NCBI GenBank assembly: GCA_002917075.1 | Contig: NTMA01000019.1 | Span: 372,001 to 436,000, forward strand | Source of the DNA: Hawksworthiomyces lignivorus | Lineage: Eukaryota; Ascomycota; Sordariomycetes; Ophiostomatales; Ophiostomataceae | Direction: 5' to 3' | DNA: 64,000 bases | In this document: positions 1 through 13,145 of the stretch, one piece after another | How positions within the stretch are numbered: the stretch's first letter is position 1 | Layout of the letters: each line of letters opens with the position of its first letter | Notes under the pieces: model-generated | Told to the model about the DNA's origin: nothing | The model's database searches: none | Seen by the model: only the letters and a program-made list of their open reading frames with translations | Program-made: the position numbers and the translations under genes

Positions 1-1290
1 CGACAGCAGAGATCGTCGGGCAGCTCACATAGATGAAAACGAAAGCGACAACAGCAATACCAGCGCTATTATTGCCAGTCTTATCAAAGACAGCTGAACA
101 GGCCGTCCAAGCCGAAAAGGACAGCAGCATGCCGATTCCGGACCATGCGAACAGCGACCGCCGCCCAAGTCGATCCACCAAGAAAGCGGCCGACGCAGCC
201 GCCCAGAAATTCCAAATTTGCAAGATGCTGCGTTCGTCATTCAGTTAGAGCCATGGACGTTCTACATACGAAATATGAGGTGGTGGCAGCTAGCTTGTGA
301 GGCGACTTACCCGTTGATGAGCGTCTGCGTGTCGGGGTTCGTGATTCCGACAGTGTCGAGCACCAGAGTCAAATAGTAGCTCACAACGCTCGCTCCATTC
401 CACTGGGCAAACGCGCCCAGGCTGCAGACAATAAACATGCGGCGGCGATTTCCGGGGCTGTTGAAAAGCGCCTTCCACTCGATCGACTTGGCTTCGCGCT
501 CCGCCTCGATGGTCCGGGAGATCTCCATCATTTCAAATTTGATCAGCGGGTGGTCCTCGTCGCCGTTGGTGTGGAACCGAGCCAGCGTCTTGCTCGCCTC
601 CGCGTGCCGCCCTTTGGCGACGAGCCAACGCGGAGACTCTGGGACCCACCAGAAGAAGCACAGCTGAACCAGCGGCCAGGCGCCTTGGAGGAGCGACGGG
701 GTTCTCCAAGCCCAATTGCTGTCGCGGAGATGTTTTTGCGTGCCGTAGGTGCTCCATGAGGCCAGGATGGCCCCGAAGTAAAACAGCGTCCAGAAGAGAG
801 ACGTGTACTTTCCGCGATGCGTCGGGAAGCAAAGCTCTGATATCAGAATAGGCGAAGGCTGGGTGACAATGATGCTCCCCGCCCCGGCAAGGATACGGGA
901 GAATGTAAACATCCCATAGTTGACTGATGCGGCCTGTATAATGGAGGCGACGATAATGGTGACGATGCCGATGAAAAGAGTCCAGCGGCGACCCAGATAA
1001 TCGGCAAGCGGCCAGGCAAAGGGGAGCACAGCGACAGAGCCGATCGACTGGGCTGCATTCACCACGCCAAGGCGGGTGCCGGCGGGGTTGTTGAAATAAT
1101 TCTTCCAGGAACTTGTCGACTGCAGTGCGTTCATCATTGAACCATCATAGCCGGCAGTCGCAGAGGAAAGGAGCGGAACAAGCAGAATCAGATTCAGCTC
1201 CAAGAGATGAGGGATCCTGTACCAAGGCTTGTCGTGCTTGGGCAGCACCTTGGCCATGGCCTCCCCGATGATGTCCTCGTCCTTGACCAT
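1..1290 (-). CDS. MFS sugar transporter, lactose permease-like (C-terminus cut by window edge)
   Basis: Plasma-membrane sugar:proton symporter of the major facilitator superfamily, probably importing a disaccharide or hexose. Exon 1 is 311-1290 (ATG at 1290) and exon 2 runs from 227 off the left edge. The 83-bp intron has GTAAGT at its start and CTAAC plus GCAG at its end, and the join restores the family segment around LINGILQIWNFWAA. Visible family signatures are DYLGRRWTLF after TM2, a conserved segment ending in CFPTHRGKYTS, and PESPRWLVAKGR before the central loop. The opening residues (PWYRIPHLLELNLILL, then SATAGYDGSMMN) are those of the Lac12-like fungal clade. About 400 residues are present of an expected 520-550. 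The substrate cannot be read from sequence. Nothing nearby suggests a catabolic cluster. Its promoter lies in 1291-3093. Confidence 0.9.
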
Positions 1291-3093
1291 ATTGGTGCAA
1301 TTCGAGCTTGAAACTAAGAATCCTGACTAAGTAGAGGTACAAACAAGAACGAAACAGAGAAGCGGATGTTCCTATTAGCTCTCAGATTGGCCTGTGGTCA
1401 ATGAGGAGGGATGCAGTATCTTATATTTGTATCATGGCGGTGATGTGTATGTGTGCAAACTTTTCGAGGTCTCGCGGACGGCCCACCGGTTGACCCGCTA
1501 TATCATGAAATAAGTTAGACTCTGGGGTCTCCAGAGTGGAGACGAGCAGAAGCTTGGCAGGTCGACAAGGCTACTGTCCAACAGCCATAAATCTGGAGAT
1601 ATCAAGTTGTATGTCTATGTTTTAAACGACGTTCCTGGCTCTGGACAGCGGGGTTCCCACAATTAGAAAATCCGGGGATGATGTCGGCGGGCATAGCCTG
1701 GTTCGTAGGCGGCGGTAGAGCCGCCACAGCTCCGCCGCTAGCGCCTGTCTCCATCGAACAAGCAAGAGTTCTTGGTCTTTCTAACCTCCTAGCGGCTATA
1801 TTTTCTGAACGTCCTCTAACAAAGCGCTGCAATCAGCCGACCCTCATGGTACTGGCACGGGCCTTTTTAAGAGAGGGTATTGTTGCAGCAGCAGGAGTTT
1901 AGCCGCCCATCTTTATTGCCGGTGGAAGAGAGGCGTATATAGGATTCATAATTAAATATGAGTATGCGTGAGGAACTAGACCACGAGTACTCCATTTCGT
2001 GGCCATTCTCCAGTGCTTGCTCGACATCAAATTCTGTCTGAACCGCCATGTATTACCAGTGAATATACAAATCCTGTAAAAAGTCGATTGATTCAGCTCG
2101 AAGCCCTATCGCGTGCAATGCAGCTTCGGCGGTTGCTATAATCCCGAGCTGCTGAAGAGATATAGTGAGATGGATATGAAGCAGAGCGCATTTAAATATT
2201 ATGAAAAGGTTCTTTCGAAAAGCTGTAACTGCCTCTTTGGCATTATGCTCATTATATCTATCCACAGTGACACTTGCGGACTGCCGGTGAACGACAGATG
2301 TTTATGTTTCTGATTTACGCCTCTGGCCTCAGTCTTCTAGGCACCTATAGACTCACCCTGACTCGGAGCGGGTAGGCGGGAATCGGCCTTGGTAACTATA
2401 GGTTACTGATAATGAGTAATCAGACAACCACACATGGGGAGCAACGCCATCTGGATAACGAGTAGTGGAACTTGGATGTAGCCGAAGATCTTCACTGAGC
2501 GCAATTTCGTTTCGAATGTAACATTGGTAATGAACTGATTGCCTGACCGCAGCGTCAGCGATTCTTCAACTAGGAGGATGCGGTTCTCTGGTTTTCTCGT
2601 GCGTAAGTGGAAAGCCCGCTCGAAGCTACCCTGTTCTCCCGAAGGATCTATATTCTTCTATAGAATGATGGCTTAATATAATGATATTGTGAAGGCATCC
2701 CTTTTAATATTGCTTCATTCACTAGGTTATTGATATAGCATCTTGTATTTCTCCTAGGTCTTCACAGATGTGCGATATGAAAGAAAAAGGTAGTTGCATG
2801 GAAAGGTGAAGATCGCAGAGAAAACAATCGCATTTAAGTTTTGGCCCTCTTTGAATTAGATATGAACGAACAATAATAAGCCTGCCCTATTTTTTTTAGT
2901 GAAGCAATAACATGAAAATATCCCTTGGCCTGGTTTTGTGTATAATACAAACTCTGGAACGATGCTAAAATAAGAAATCAACAAGCACAAAAGAAAAGGA
3001 ACAAAAAAACGAAAGAAAGTTTTTGGCAAAAGTTCCAGCCCCAAATAACGTAACCCCTCTGAACCGTCTCTGTCTCTGTTCCTCCCTCTCCTA
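1291..3093. other. Intergenic: transporter promoter and THO2 3' region
   Basis: About 1.8 kb between two minus-strand genes. It is AT-richer than the genes and should contain the promoter and leader of the sugar transporter (near 1291) and the THO2 3' untranslated region (near 3093). Short open frames here lack splice partners and recognisable protein character. I see no repeat or RNA gene. Confidence 0.6.
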
Positions 3094-6000
3094 TTAGCGC
3101 CGCTGCTTCTTCTCCCGGTCGCCCGAGAGCGGGCCCATTCCTTCGTCGCTCCGCCGCTTGCGGCCGCGGTCGTCTCCCCGGCCGCCGACTCTCTGGTAGT
3201 CGCCTCCACCGCTGCGCCGCGAGTCCCGACCAGGACCCATCGGCTCCCGGTTGGGATCGCCGCGCAACGACGGGCCATGGCCACCGCCGCCGCCGCCGCC
3301 GCCGGCGCCAAACGAATCGCGGTTGGAGTTGCGACGCGATGACGAAGACTGCGGCGCGAGGGGCAGGCCGGGTGGCGGGGGTGGAGGCGGAGGCGGCGGC
3401 GGAGGCGGCGGCAGCTGGTGATGCTGGTGGCCGCCGCTGCTCGCCATAAGAGAAGCATCCGATCGCCTGTCGCCCCGGTCGCGGTAGTCTCGGTGGCCCT
3501 TTCCATCGCGGTCCGGACCACCGCCGCCGCCACCTCCTCCGCCACCTAGGCCGCTGGGCCCGCTAGGCCCGCCGGGGCTTCGCTCCCGGCTGCTGCGGCG
3601 CGGCGGGCGGCCAGACGAGCGATCGTTGCCTCCGCCTCCACCGCCGCCACCGCGGTCGCTTCGGTGATCACCACCGCCGGTGCGCCGGCTGCTGCTGCTG
3701 CGGTCGTGGTGATCCCGCCCGTCGCCTCCAGTTGTGCTCTGCCGCGACAGGCGGCCGTTTGCCGGGCCGTCTACGCCGCCCGCGCTCCGCATCGGATCGC
3801 TACGCTCGTGGCTGGGGGTTGACAGCGGCGAGCCGCCGGTCAGGACTTGCGCGTCTGACCCAGCCAAGTGGCTGCGGCTGCCACCGTTGCTGCCGCCGTT
3901 TCGGCGGTTGCCTCCGCTGATCGTGTCCTGGATGCCTTTCATCATCCGCTCGCGACCGCCTTCGCGCGTGCGCTGGCGGTCGTTGTCACGGCCAGACGAG
4001 GAAGGCGTTGCGTTGGCCGAGGACAGAGCCGGCCCGCCACCGCGGAAGTCGCTAGACACAGGCGTGTTAGGCAGGCTGTGCCCTCCTCCGCTGCCACCAG
4101 CCCCGCCACTTGGGCCGCGCGGCGGCTGCTGTTGCTGTTGCTGGTAGGGCTGCGCCGGCCGGTCCGGCGTCCCGTGCACCGAAGAAGGTGTGGATGGTGT
4201 GTTGGTGCCGCCCAGCCTCGGAGGTGGGCCGCCGGGGCCAGAAGATTGCGACGGCGGGAGAGGAGGCGGCGGGCTGGCGCGGGATCCTGTGCCGATATTG
4301 CGCATCCTGTCGCCGTGGATGCCGCCAACCGGGGTCGCGTTGACAGACGTTGTCGGCGCAAGCGGCGGCGGGAGAGGCGTGTTAGGCCCCATGCTGCCGC
4401 CGTCGTACTGGCCGCGGCCTCTCCTAGAGGACCGGGCTGGGCCAGCCGGCGGACCCAGCGGGTGGCGGTCAGGCGTCGGTGGACGGTGGTCGTCGTCTGG
4501 GCCAACGCCGGAGTCGCGCCCACGATTGCCGCGGGGCCCAGAAGGAAGAGGACTGTCAGCCACAGACGGTATGGCATTGAGCCGGCCGTAGCTGGGATCC
4601 TGCTGGTGATGCTGCGGTGGAGGCCGGCCGCGGTCTCCGTCGCCATAGCGAGAGGGCAGCGAGTCGCGCGGAGGACGGTCAATGCGGTCGCCACGGTCAC
4701 CTCTGTCACCACGATCTCCTCGATCGCCGCGGTCGCCACGATCATTTCGGTCGCCTCGCTCGTTTCTATCGTTGCGGTCGCCTCGGTCGCCGCGGTCAAG
4801 TCGATCGCTCCGACTCCCGCGATCGCCACGTTCTGGCCGATCGCCTCGGTCACCACGGTCTCCTCGGTCTCCTCCCAATGGGCGGTCAGCCGCCTCTCGC
4901 TCTCGTGGCTGCGACGGCGGCAGCGGCGGGTGGATGAGGTGCTCGTCCCGCCCCTGTGAATAGTGCAGCCGCCCGCCGTGGCGCTCTTCTCGATCACGGT
5001 CGCGGTCTCGGCCATCTCTGCCGTCTCGGATGTCCCGGGCATCGCGGTTGTCGCGGCTGTCACGGTTATCCCACTCTCGGTCGCGACCGCCGCGCTCGCC
5101 GGGCACGGCCTGATCGGCTCCTCCTGCAGGGCCTCGACGGTCCGACACGCGAGGGGACTGCGTGCGTCCTGCTCCAGCACGGTCTTTGGTGTCGTCCCGG
5201 GGACCACGACTACTACCGCCGCGCACGTCGCCGGACGGCCGGTCCGTGGTGGTGCTGCTAGCAATGATGCGCGCGCGCTCGGGGTTGATGGCGACTTCAG
5301 GGGAGTCGAGCTTTTTCTGCTGAGGGGTGGATGCCAATGCGGCCGGTGCTGCAGCTGCTGTCGTAGATGGAGTGGACGCCGGAGGCGCAGGAGAGGGTGC
5401 TTTTGGCAGCTGCGCCGGTTGGAGGGACGTAGATCCAGCGCCTGGGCCCGAACGATCACGGAGATCGTTTCGCCGGGTAGGTGTGTTGTTGTTCTCTGGA
5501 CGCAAGGAGCGCTCCCCGCCGCCACCGCCGCCCACGCGATCGGGCGTGCGGAAGTCCCGCGGGTCGTTCCTCGTCTCCTTGAGGTCGCGCATGTCCCGGC
5601 CGTCTCGGCCGTCTCGTGAATGATCCCGCAGATCCCTCGAATCCCGTGGACCGTGCGTATCCCTGGCAGCACTATTGGCATTTTGGTGGTTGCTGTTTGT
5701 CATGTTGCTGGCACCGAGGGCGCCATCTTGGTGTGCTGGAGACTCGCGGGGCGACGGCTCGCGGCGGTCTTGGTTGCGCACCTGGCCAAAGCGGTCTGTC
5801 TGGTAGCGGCCAGGCACCGGGACGTCTGGGCGGTTCGGCAGGCTGTGCGAAAGGGGTAGAGACGTCAAGGTGGAGGGGTGCTTGGGGAGCTGGGCTTCCG
5901 CGCGGCTCGGCGTGTGGATGGTGGCGGCCGCAAGCCGCGGCGTAGACGGCTTGCTGCTTGCCGTCGCCGTGGCGGAAGTCGACGGCGCAGCAGAGGACGC

Positions 6001-7709
6001 GCGCGTCTCCTTGCCGGCCGCCACTCCGTTGGCAGCCGCACCGGCGTCTTTGAGTTCGCCGTCCTCCACCTCGGCTGCGGTCGAAGGTTCTTGTCTACGT
6101 TTTGCGCGTTAGACGATGCACCGCCAGAAAAACATCTGCGTCATGTTATGGATTCGGCTAGTTGACTTACCTAGCTCCTCGCTGCGGCTTAAACTCGGGC
6201 GCGTCAGGGCGGAGAGAAGCAGAGGCACCTGCTGCTGCGGCCGACTCAGCGCTGGCAGCAGCCTTTGCCTCGTCGGCTGTGAGCTTGGACTGGAATTTAT
6301 TCTGTTAGCAGGTTCAGATGGACAAAATGTGGCGCTTCCACAGCTCGGAGAAGAAAAGAGAGGGAGGCGACGTACCTGGTTGGAGCGGAAGGCCTGCACC
6401 ATGACCCACTTGGACTTGCGCCGCAGCAGCTCCGAGTAGATGGTCTGCGCCGTCACGGACAGGTCGACGCGGTGGGCGGACTCGGACTCGGCCGAGGACG
6501 ACTTGGTCGCGGCCTCGCGCGCGGCGATGTCCTTGAGCTGGTCGGAGAACTGCTGGCCCATAAAGTTGACGGCCGGGAAGTAGTCCATAACGGACTTGAG
6601 CACGGTGATGGCGTTGCGGATATGCATCCACTCGAGGTTCCCCAAGCAGTCCTTCAGAGCTATGTTTAGGTTCTTATGCCAGCCATAGAGAAGGTCGCGG
6701 AACTCGGTGTGCTCGATGAACGTCTCGGGCGCGTGCGGGCCCTGCGCGTCGCCGGCAAACGTCTTGGCGAATCCGAGGAGCGTGCGCTCACCCGCCTTGG
6801 CCACGACGCCCAGGGCCTCCCGCTCGTAGAGAGCCTTGTCGCCGTGCCACCGGGCCAGGTCGGCCAGGATCAGCTTGAGGAAGCGGCCCACGTGCTCGGC
6901 TTCGCGGACGGTGCAGGTGAAGAAGAGGTCGCGCAGGCGGTTGGTGCCGAAGAGGCGGTTGTAGAGCGACACGAGCTGGAAGTTGGGGGCGCGGGCTTCG
7001 TGCAGGAACCGCACCATGCGGAAGCAGTACTCGGTGTCGGCGGCGGACAGGAGCATGCGGGGCACGAGGCAGTGCTCGATGAGCAGGTCGGATACGGCAT
7101 TGATGCTGGCGGGCGCGTACGGCGAGCCGCTGCGGTCTGGGCCATGCAGCCATGCCTTGGCGTGCTTGTATAGTAGCTTCTTGGTGTCCCGGTTCCGCGT
7201 GCTAAGGGCCAGCATCTCTTCGCCCATGGCCTGGCGGTCCTTGAGCCGCGCGTCAGCCTCTTCGTTCCGCCGCAGAAGCGCCGCCCGCGACGGGTCGGCC
7301 GGGCGGCTGTTCTTGAGAGCCACGCTCTCCTTGCGCAGGCGGTCAATCTCGGCGTCGTAGCGCGTGCGCGGCACGTTGAAGTCGCCCAGCTGCAGGGTCC
7401 AGAAGGTCACGTAGAACTCCGGGGACATGCGCTTCAAGACCCGGTCGGGGAGGATGTCAGCGATGGACTCGACGAGCGGCTGCAGCGGACCAAGCGTCTG
7501 CTGACTCTGCTCTGCTGCTTCGGCCGGCTCCGCGCTTTGCTCCTCTTCTGCCTTCACGTCGACATCCATCGCCGCTGCGTCTGCCGTCTCGCCCGCTGCA
7601 GCTCCGTCCGCAGCCGCAGCCGCAGCCGCCTCGTCGACCTTGTCATCGTCGGCCCCGTTGGTCATGGGCACATCCTTGTCGGCTGCACCGTCTTCTTTGG
7701 CTGCCGGCG

Positions 7710-7750
<41 letters not shown>

Positions 7751-10700
7751 CCTTCGCCGTCTGCAAGAGACGTGCCCTGCGCGATGGCGCCGTGGAAGTC
7801 GAGGCCGGCGCGGCCGATCATAAAAGCCAGGGCGGCGTCCAGGCCGCAGCCCTTCATCAGCCGCGGGATGTCGGGAACGAGCGAGTCGAACTGCTCTGGG
7901 GTGAGGTTGCTCCGCAGCAGGTCGAGGTACTGGGCGAGGACCTGGTGGGTGTCGTCGACCATTGTGGCGAGGTACTTGATGTGGGCCTCCTTCTCGGCGT
8001 CGGCGTAGATGGCCGACTGGCGGTACTGGGCCAGGTTGATGAGGAGGCGCCCCGCGAGGCGGGTGTGGACGAGCGCCTTCATGAGGCGCTGGGCGCTGAC
8101 GTGCGAGCGATAGCGCTTGTCGCCGAGGGCGATGAGGGTGAGGCGGCGCAGGGCGGGCCCGCCGGTCATGGCGTGGATCTGGGCGTCGGTGAAGTCGACG
8201 TCGGACACGAGGCCGCCCATGGACAGGATCAGCTCCTTGAGAATGATGAGGTCGGTGGAGTTGCCCTTGGACAGCTGACTATTGACGTACTGGACGACGG
8301 GGGTGACGTCCATGTGCGGGTAGGAGGTGAAGACCTGGCCGGAGAACTTAGAGAGAGCCTGCAGCCACTTGCTAGTAAGCAGGACAGACGTCTCCTGGGT
8401 GCGGCTGCGCTGCTTGCCGCCGAGGGAGCTCATCAGCGACCAGACGAGGACGTCGTAGCCTAGGTCGGTGAAGTAGCGGGCGCAGGAGACGAACACGTCG
8501 ATAATGTTGTCATACGCCTCGAGCTGGCCGAGGGCGACCTTAAAGACGACGCCCGGGGAAGAGAGGGCCGTCTTGGCCAGGGCCCGGCCCATGACGGACT
8601 TGTTGTCCTTGGAAATGCGGCGCATGGTGCCCATGGTCTCGCGGCGCGTGCGGTCAAAGGCCTTGCGGATGGCGGGCTGGCGCGACGTGGGGCCCTCGTA
8701 CCACTCCGTGTACAGCTCGTAGCGCACGCGCAGCGGGTAGGTCTGCAGGACCTGCCAGACGGCGTCGACGCAGGCGGGGCTGGACGGGATGAGGCTCAGC
8801 GCGGGGATGAGGAGGCGCTTGAGCAGGTCGTGCCAGCGCTGGCGGTTGTCGGCGGAGGGGTCGTCACGCAGGCTCTTGACACCGATGGCGGCGAGGTTGA
8901 TGATCAGCTCGGGCTCTTGTCCGATGCAGACGCCGGACACGCCCAGGAAGCTGTGGCAGAGGGTGAAGACGTCGTCGACCGTCTGGCACACGGGGACGTT
9001 GTCGACCCATTCGTCAAAGTAGAAGCGGTAGGGCTGGCCGTCGGCCACATCGAGCTTGTCTGCAAAGGGCCACCGGTACGGCCGTCGAATGAACATTTCG
9101 GTGCGCTTGACGCTGCCCTTGGGCATGGCGCCGGTCTGGTCGTAGTCGGCCTGCTTCTTCGGGGGGCAGTCGATGGAGGCGTCCGCAGACGGGACGGCGC
9201 GCGCCTCGTCGGCCACCTTGTGCAGCGAGCGGATGAGGATGCGGTGGATCAGGGGGATGAGGTTCTCGGCGTACAGCTCCATGATCCAGGGAAAGCGACC
9301 CAGGATGAAGAGCGCTTCGGGAATGGCGCCGATCAGGAGCAGGTGGTCTAGGATCTGGATCTTCATGTCTGGAGGTTCGGGGAGCTGGGGCGCCTCGCTT
9401 GCCGCCGCAGCAGCACCTGCGGCAGCGGCCGCATCTCCTGCACCTGCCTGTCCGGTAGCAGCGGCAGCGGCGCTGGAAGCCACCGCAGCCCCGTCGCGGC
9501 GCGCGGCAGCGCCGGCGGCGGGTGCGCCGCCCACAGGCAGCGGGGCAGGCGAGTCGTCGGGCAGAGCGCCAGCCATGGCCAGGGCGTTTGATGCGAAGCC
9601 CGGACGGCTCTCGCGCTCCTTGGTCTCGAGCTCCGCTTCTCTCTTGGTGCGAACGGCTTCCATGTTGTCGTCTGACGGCCAGAGGTGAGGATAGAGGTCG
9701 CAGAACGAGATGAAGCCGATCTTGATCAGCAGGGCGGCGAGGTAGAGGAGGTTGGCGGGGAGGATGTCGTCGGCGCTGCGGGCGTCGGAGCTGTAGAAGC
9801 GCAGCTTGAAGCCGAGCACCTGGGCGGCGACGCGGTTGCCCTGCGGGGGCATGGTCTTGGTGTGCTTGATCCAGTGGAGCTCGTGTTCGGTGAAGTGGCT
9901 GCTGGTCACGCTGTCGATGTCGTCGACGTCGCCCATGCCGTTGCTCTCGTCTTCGTTGCCGTCGGTGGACGCAGAGGCACGGTTGGCCAGGCGCTGCAGC
10001 TGGGGGTTGGCGATTTCGCGTCCGCCGAGCTGGTAGAAGGCGTGCAGGTGGACGTGGCGCGCCACCTCCCAAAAGGCGACATCGCGCTTGCGCCGCTCTT
10101 CGGCCACGAGGGCCTCCTCCTCGTCTTCGGGCAGGGCATTCTCGTCGGCCAGCTCGGGCTGTGCCCAGCGCGGCAGGCCGCCAAAGAAGGAGTTGCGGGG
10201 ATGCTGGGCGTGGTCGCGGGGCCACCAGGAGCTGATGCGCAGGAACTTGACAAAGAACTTGAACTGCTTGATGATGGTCGCAGCGAAGACGTCCAGGGTG
10301 GTGTCGAGCACGCGGCCGACGTCCAGATCAAACGTGCCGATGAGGCCCTTGACCTTCTCAAAGGTGGCACGAGCCGCATCAAAGGCCGGATCCTGGGTGG
10401 CGACAGAGCTGCTCGTGTAGAGCTCCGTGACGAGCTTCGAGAAGCCCTCGGTCTCCTCACGCAGGAGGTTGTAGCTCTGTTGTCGGTACAGCAGGTTCGT
10501 AGAGTAGCGGATGGTCATGCGATGGAAGGTCTCGCGGAGCAGGCCGAGGCGCATCAGGAACTCGTGGTCGAGGACCTGGCGCATGAGGTCCGGGGAGACG
10601 CCGGTCCTGGCCATAAAGTCGCGCAGCAGCTGGACGTTGAGGGTTGCCGGGTCTTCGACCTCGGTGAAGACGGAGACCGTGTCGAGAAAGATGACACGGG

Positions 10701-11391
10701 GGTCGAATTCCGTGGTCGTAGCTATGGTTAGAGCCTGGCTCTTGTCGCCGGCCGCATCACCTTTGGCGTTGTCTGCGGGCTTGGCGACCACCTGGTGGAC
10801 GACCGAGCCTGCATCCGCGGCATCGAGGCGCCGATCGAGAACAGAGCGGAGAAGTTCCTGAAACAGAGTGGAGAGCTCGAGCCCATCCTCGTCTTCGCGC
10901 GACTGTATTCCGCTGTCAATAACTTCCTGGCGCACGTTTCCGGAGGACCAGGTCTCGATGCGGTCGTCTGTCAGGATCGAGTAGACGTAGGGCGCTGTTG
11001 GGCGGGGTGTCGTCTGCGGCTCGGCAGCGGGTGCGGATGCAGCTGTCGAAGCAACTGATGGCGGCGGAGGCGCCTGCACGCTCGGTGAGGGCCGTGTGAC
11101 GGCAGTTGGAGACCTAGTTGTCGGTGTTGCCGGGGGCGGAGGCGTAGGGGGTGGTGCAGCTGCTCCGTTTGTCGCAGACGAGGGGCGGTAGTCTTCTTGA
11201 GCAGCTGCGTGGCTCGACTCGTAGCGGTCGCGCCTAGGACCTCCCCTGCCTCCCCGATAGCCGCCCCGTCCGCCGCCGCCGTCGTGGTAGCCGCGGTCAT
11301 GCTGTCCGAGATGTGTCTGTTCCGGGCGGTGAGGCGAGGGGCGGACGCCGCCCGAGTCGACGCCGCCACCTCTCTTCCGCTTGGGAGGCAT
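3094..11391 (-). CDS. THO2: THO complex subunit 2 (THO2/THOC2), three exons
   Basis: Largest scaffold of the THO/TREX complex, which couples transcription elongation to nuclear mRNA export and limits R-loops. Exons are 6376-11391, 6171-6301 and 3094-6094, giving 2715 residues, long for the family because of the tail. The start is the ATG at 11391, reading MPPKRKRGG; one codon upstream is GTG. The introns begin GTACGT and GTAAGT and both joins keep frame. Residues from about 130 to 1700 are the conserved helical body, with Tho2-like segments such as LQTYPLRVRYELYTEWYEG and SNLTPEQFDSLVPDIPRLMKG. An N-terminal RGG patch (about residues 22-40), a Gln run near 1216 and Ala runs interrupt it. From about residue 1716 the protein is disordered, with Arg-Asp-Gly repeats near 2115-2190 and a Pro run near 2610. 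THO2 from animals and plants also ends in an RNA-binding disordered tail. Confidence 0.94.
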
Positions 11392-13145
11392 CACGCTCCC
11401 TTCAAGGTGGAGTTAATCTTAGCGTATTCGAAACCATGGAGTGCATCTGAAGTAAATGTAGACAAAAAAGAGGCAGGTGGTGTGGAAGGCACAGTGTCGA
11501 TAGTGGGCAGGCGAGATATGACTCTCTTATGGAGGGTACGCACGTCGTTGAGAAGGGATCTGCAGTTGTCGTCTTCCTCCGTCGGGCAAGGAAATCGATA
11601 ATCAAAGATGAAAAATGCGATGTTGAACGGGATGACCGATGCGATCGGTGAGAAGAGGGCAGCGGATAGCTATCGCAGGCGCATTTCGGATCTCTGCTAG
11701 ACCGGTCGGGCGTGGACTTGATCCAGGCTGAAGGAAGGGAAAAAGGAACGGCGTGAAGATAGGCAGACAGCAGCCGAACGCCTAGGTTGAAGAAAGAAGA
11801 TGGCAAGGGGTGGTCGAATTCGAAAAAGAGAAGAAGAGCCACGATAAGAGAGTGGAATGTCGCAAGGGACGTCAACAAAGAGGGCTGATGAGGAAAGTAA
11901 GACGAATGATGAAAGCCGAGAAATGAAAAAGAAAAAAAACAAGAAATCGGCAACAAAAAAAGCTGTAAAAATTCCCTCTGACAAGAAGGAAGACGAAACA
12001 GCACAGCGACAATCACGGCCGAGAGGTTTGATGTCTCTATCGGCCTCCCCTGTTGTAGGAGTGAGATGGCGATGGTTGAGGTGAGGTTGAGAGAGAGCAG
12101 GCGAGGGAAGGCGGAAAAAATGGATGGACCGAAAGCTCTTTCTTGCTCACGAACTTTCGCGTCTGGGCGCTCCTGCTGGCTGCTGCTGCTTCTGCGGCTG
12201 CTGGCGAAAGCTTTCGCTTTGTTGCATGCGCATGCAGAAACTGGGGACAAAGCGTTTTTTTGCCAGGCGTGTCAGTCCTCTTTCGGTTTAGCGCAAATTA
12301 GGGGTTTTTGAACAAGCCACACCTTTGCACGGCCACATATTCATTTGAGGCAAACGAATAAAAATGGGTCTCAAGACTCATAGAAGGTGTGGGGGGGGAG
12401 GGGGAGGAAGAGGGCTTGGGTGATAGGCTTAGAGAGGGGGGGAGAGCCCACGGCTTTTGCTTTTTCTATTATTACTTGTACACAATAATTCAGTGCTGAA
12501 CGGGATAATGGAACAGCGTCTATGAGCTGGGCTGGGATATGTGACCACATCGACCATGATATCGTACGCAGGCTGGTAAATCCTGTGGGGGACTGCTCTC
12601 TAATTGGCGACCAGAGGGAAGTATCAATTGTGCAACGGCGTTTGGTGCATGTCCACGATCCCGATAGAGAAGAGAAGCGAGGGTACACCTTGGGTATCGG
12701 TACTTCTGGTTATGCTTCTCTTTTCCAGAATCACTAAGTATAGTGTACTTTATTATGTAAGGCGCGGGCGAGACTGGCCCTCTAGTGGATTGCGCCATCC
12801 GACAAACGGAGCCAAAAGGGAAATTTTCTGCCATTTTCATGTGCAAATGCGCACAGCATAGACGCAACGCACGCCCACGCCCATCTTGTTGACTCAGATC
12901 ACCCGACCCGCAGCATCGCAGCCGTGGAATGACTTACACGTAGCGTCTGGCATATATATCTTGTTTGCTGGCTTGTCTGGACGTCTGCATTCGCTCGTCT
13001 CTCTGCGCAATTGGTGTCGCTTGTTCGTTGGGAAAAGCAAAAAAGACTTGACTCATCTGTCAATTTTGTTGGATACAACAAAGACCAAATCGAGACAAGA
13101 CAAAGCAAGAGAAACAAGGCAAGGCTTAGGCCGGCAAAAGCACAA
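11392..13145. other. Divergent promoter region THO2 / MET2
   Basis: About 1.75 kb separates the start codons of two divergent genes. The THO2-proximal part (11400-12250) is strongly pyrimidine-rich on the minus strand, typical of a fungal promoter and leader. Position 12387-12415 is a G-rich run on the plus strand. I see no gene in it. Confidence 0.6.

Noticed and set aside
3942..5681. 579-codon open frame on the minus strand and a 363-codon frame on the plus strand (3868-4959) inside the THO2 tail
   Set aside because: Both are out-of-frame or antisense readings of GC-rich repeats; composition is Arg/Ala/Thr-biased and the THO2 frame explains the region.
9014..10225. 403-codon Arg-rich minus-strand frame
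   Set aside because: Alternate frame of the conserved THO2 body; Arg/Pro/Ala bias is the usual shadow of GC-rich third positions.
11402..12250. 282-codon minus-strand open frame ending just before THO2
   Set aside because: It is very rich in Ser, Leu, Phe and Pro because the DNA is a pyrimidine-rich leader, with no domain and no junction to THO2. Best read as THO2 promoter and 5' untranslated sequence.
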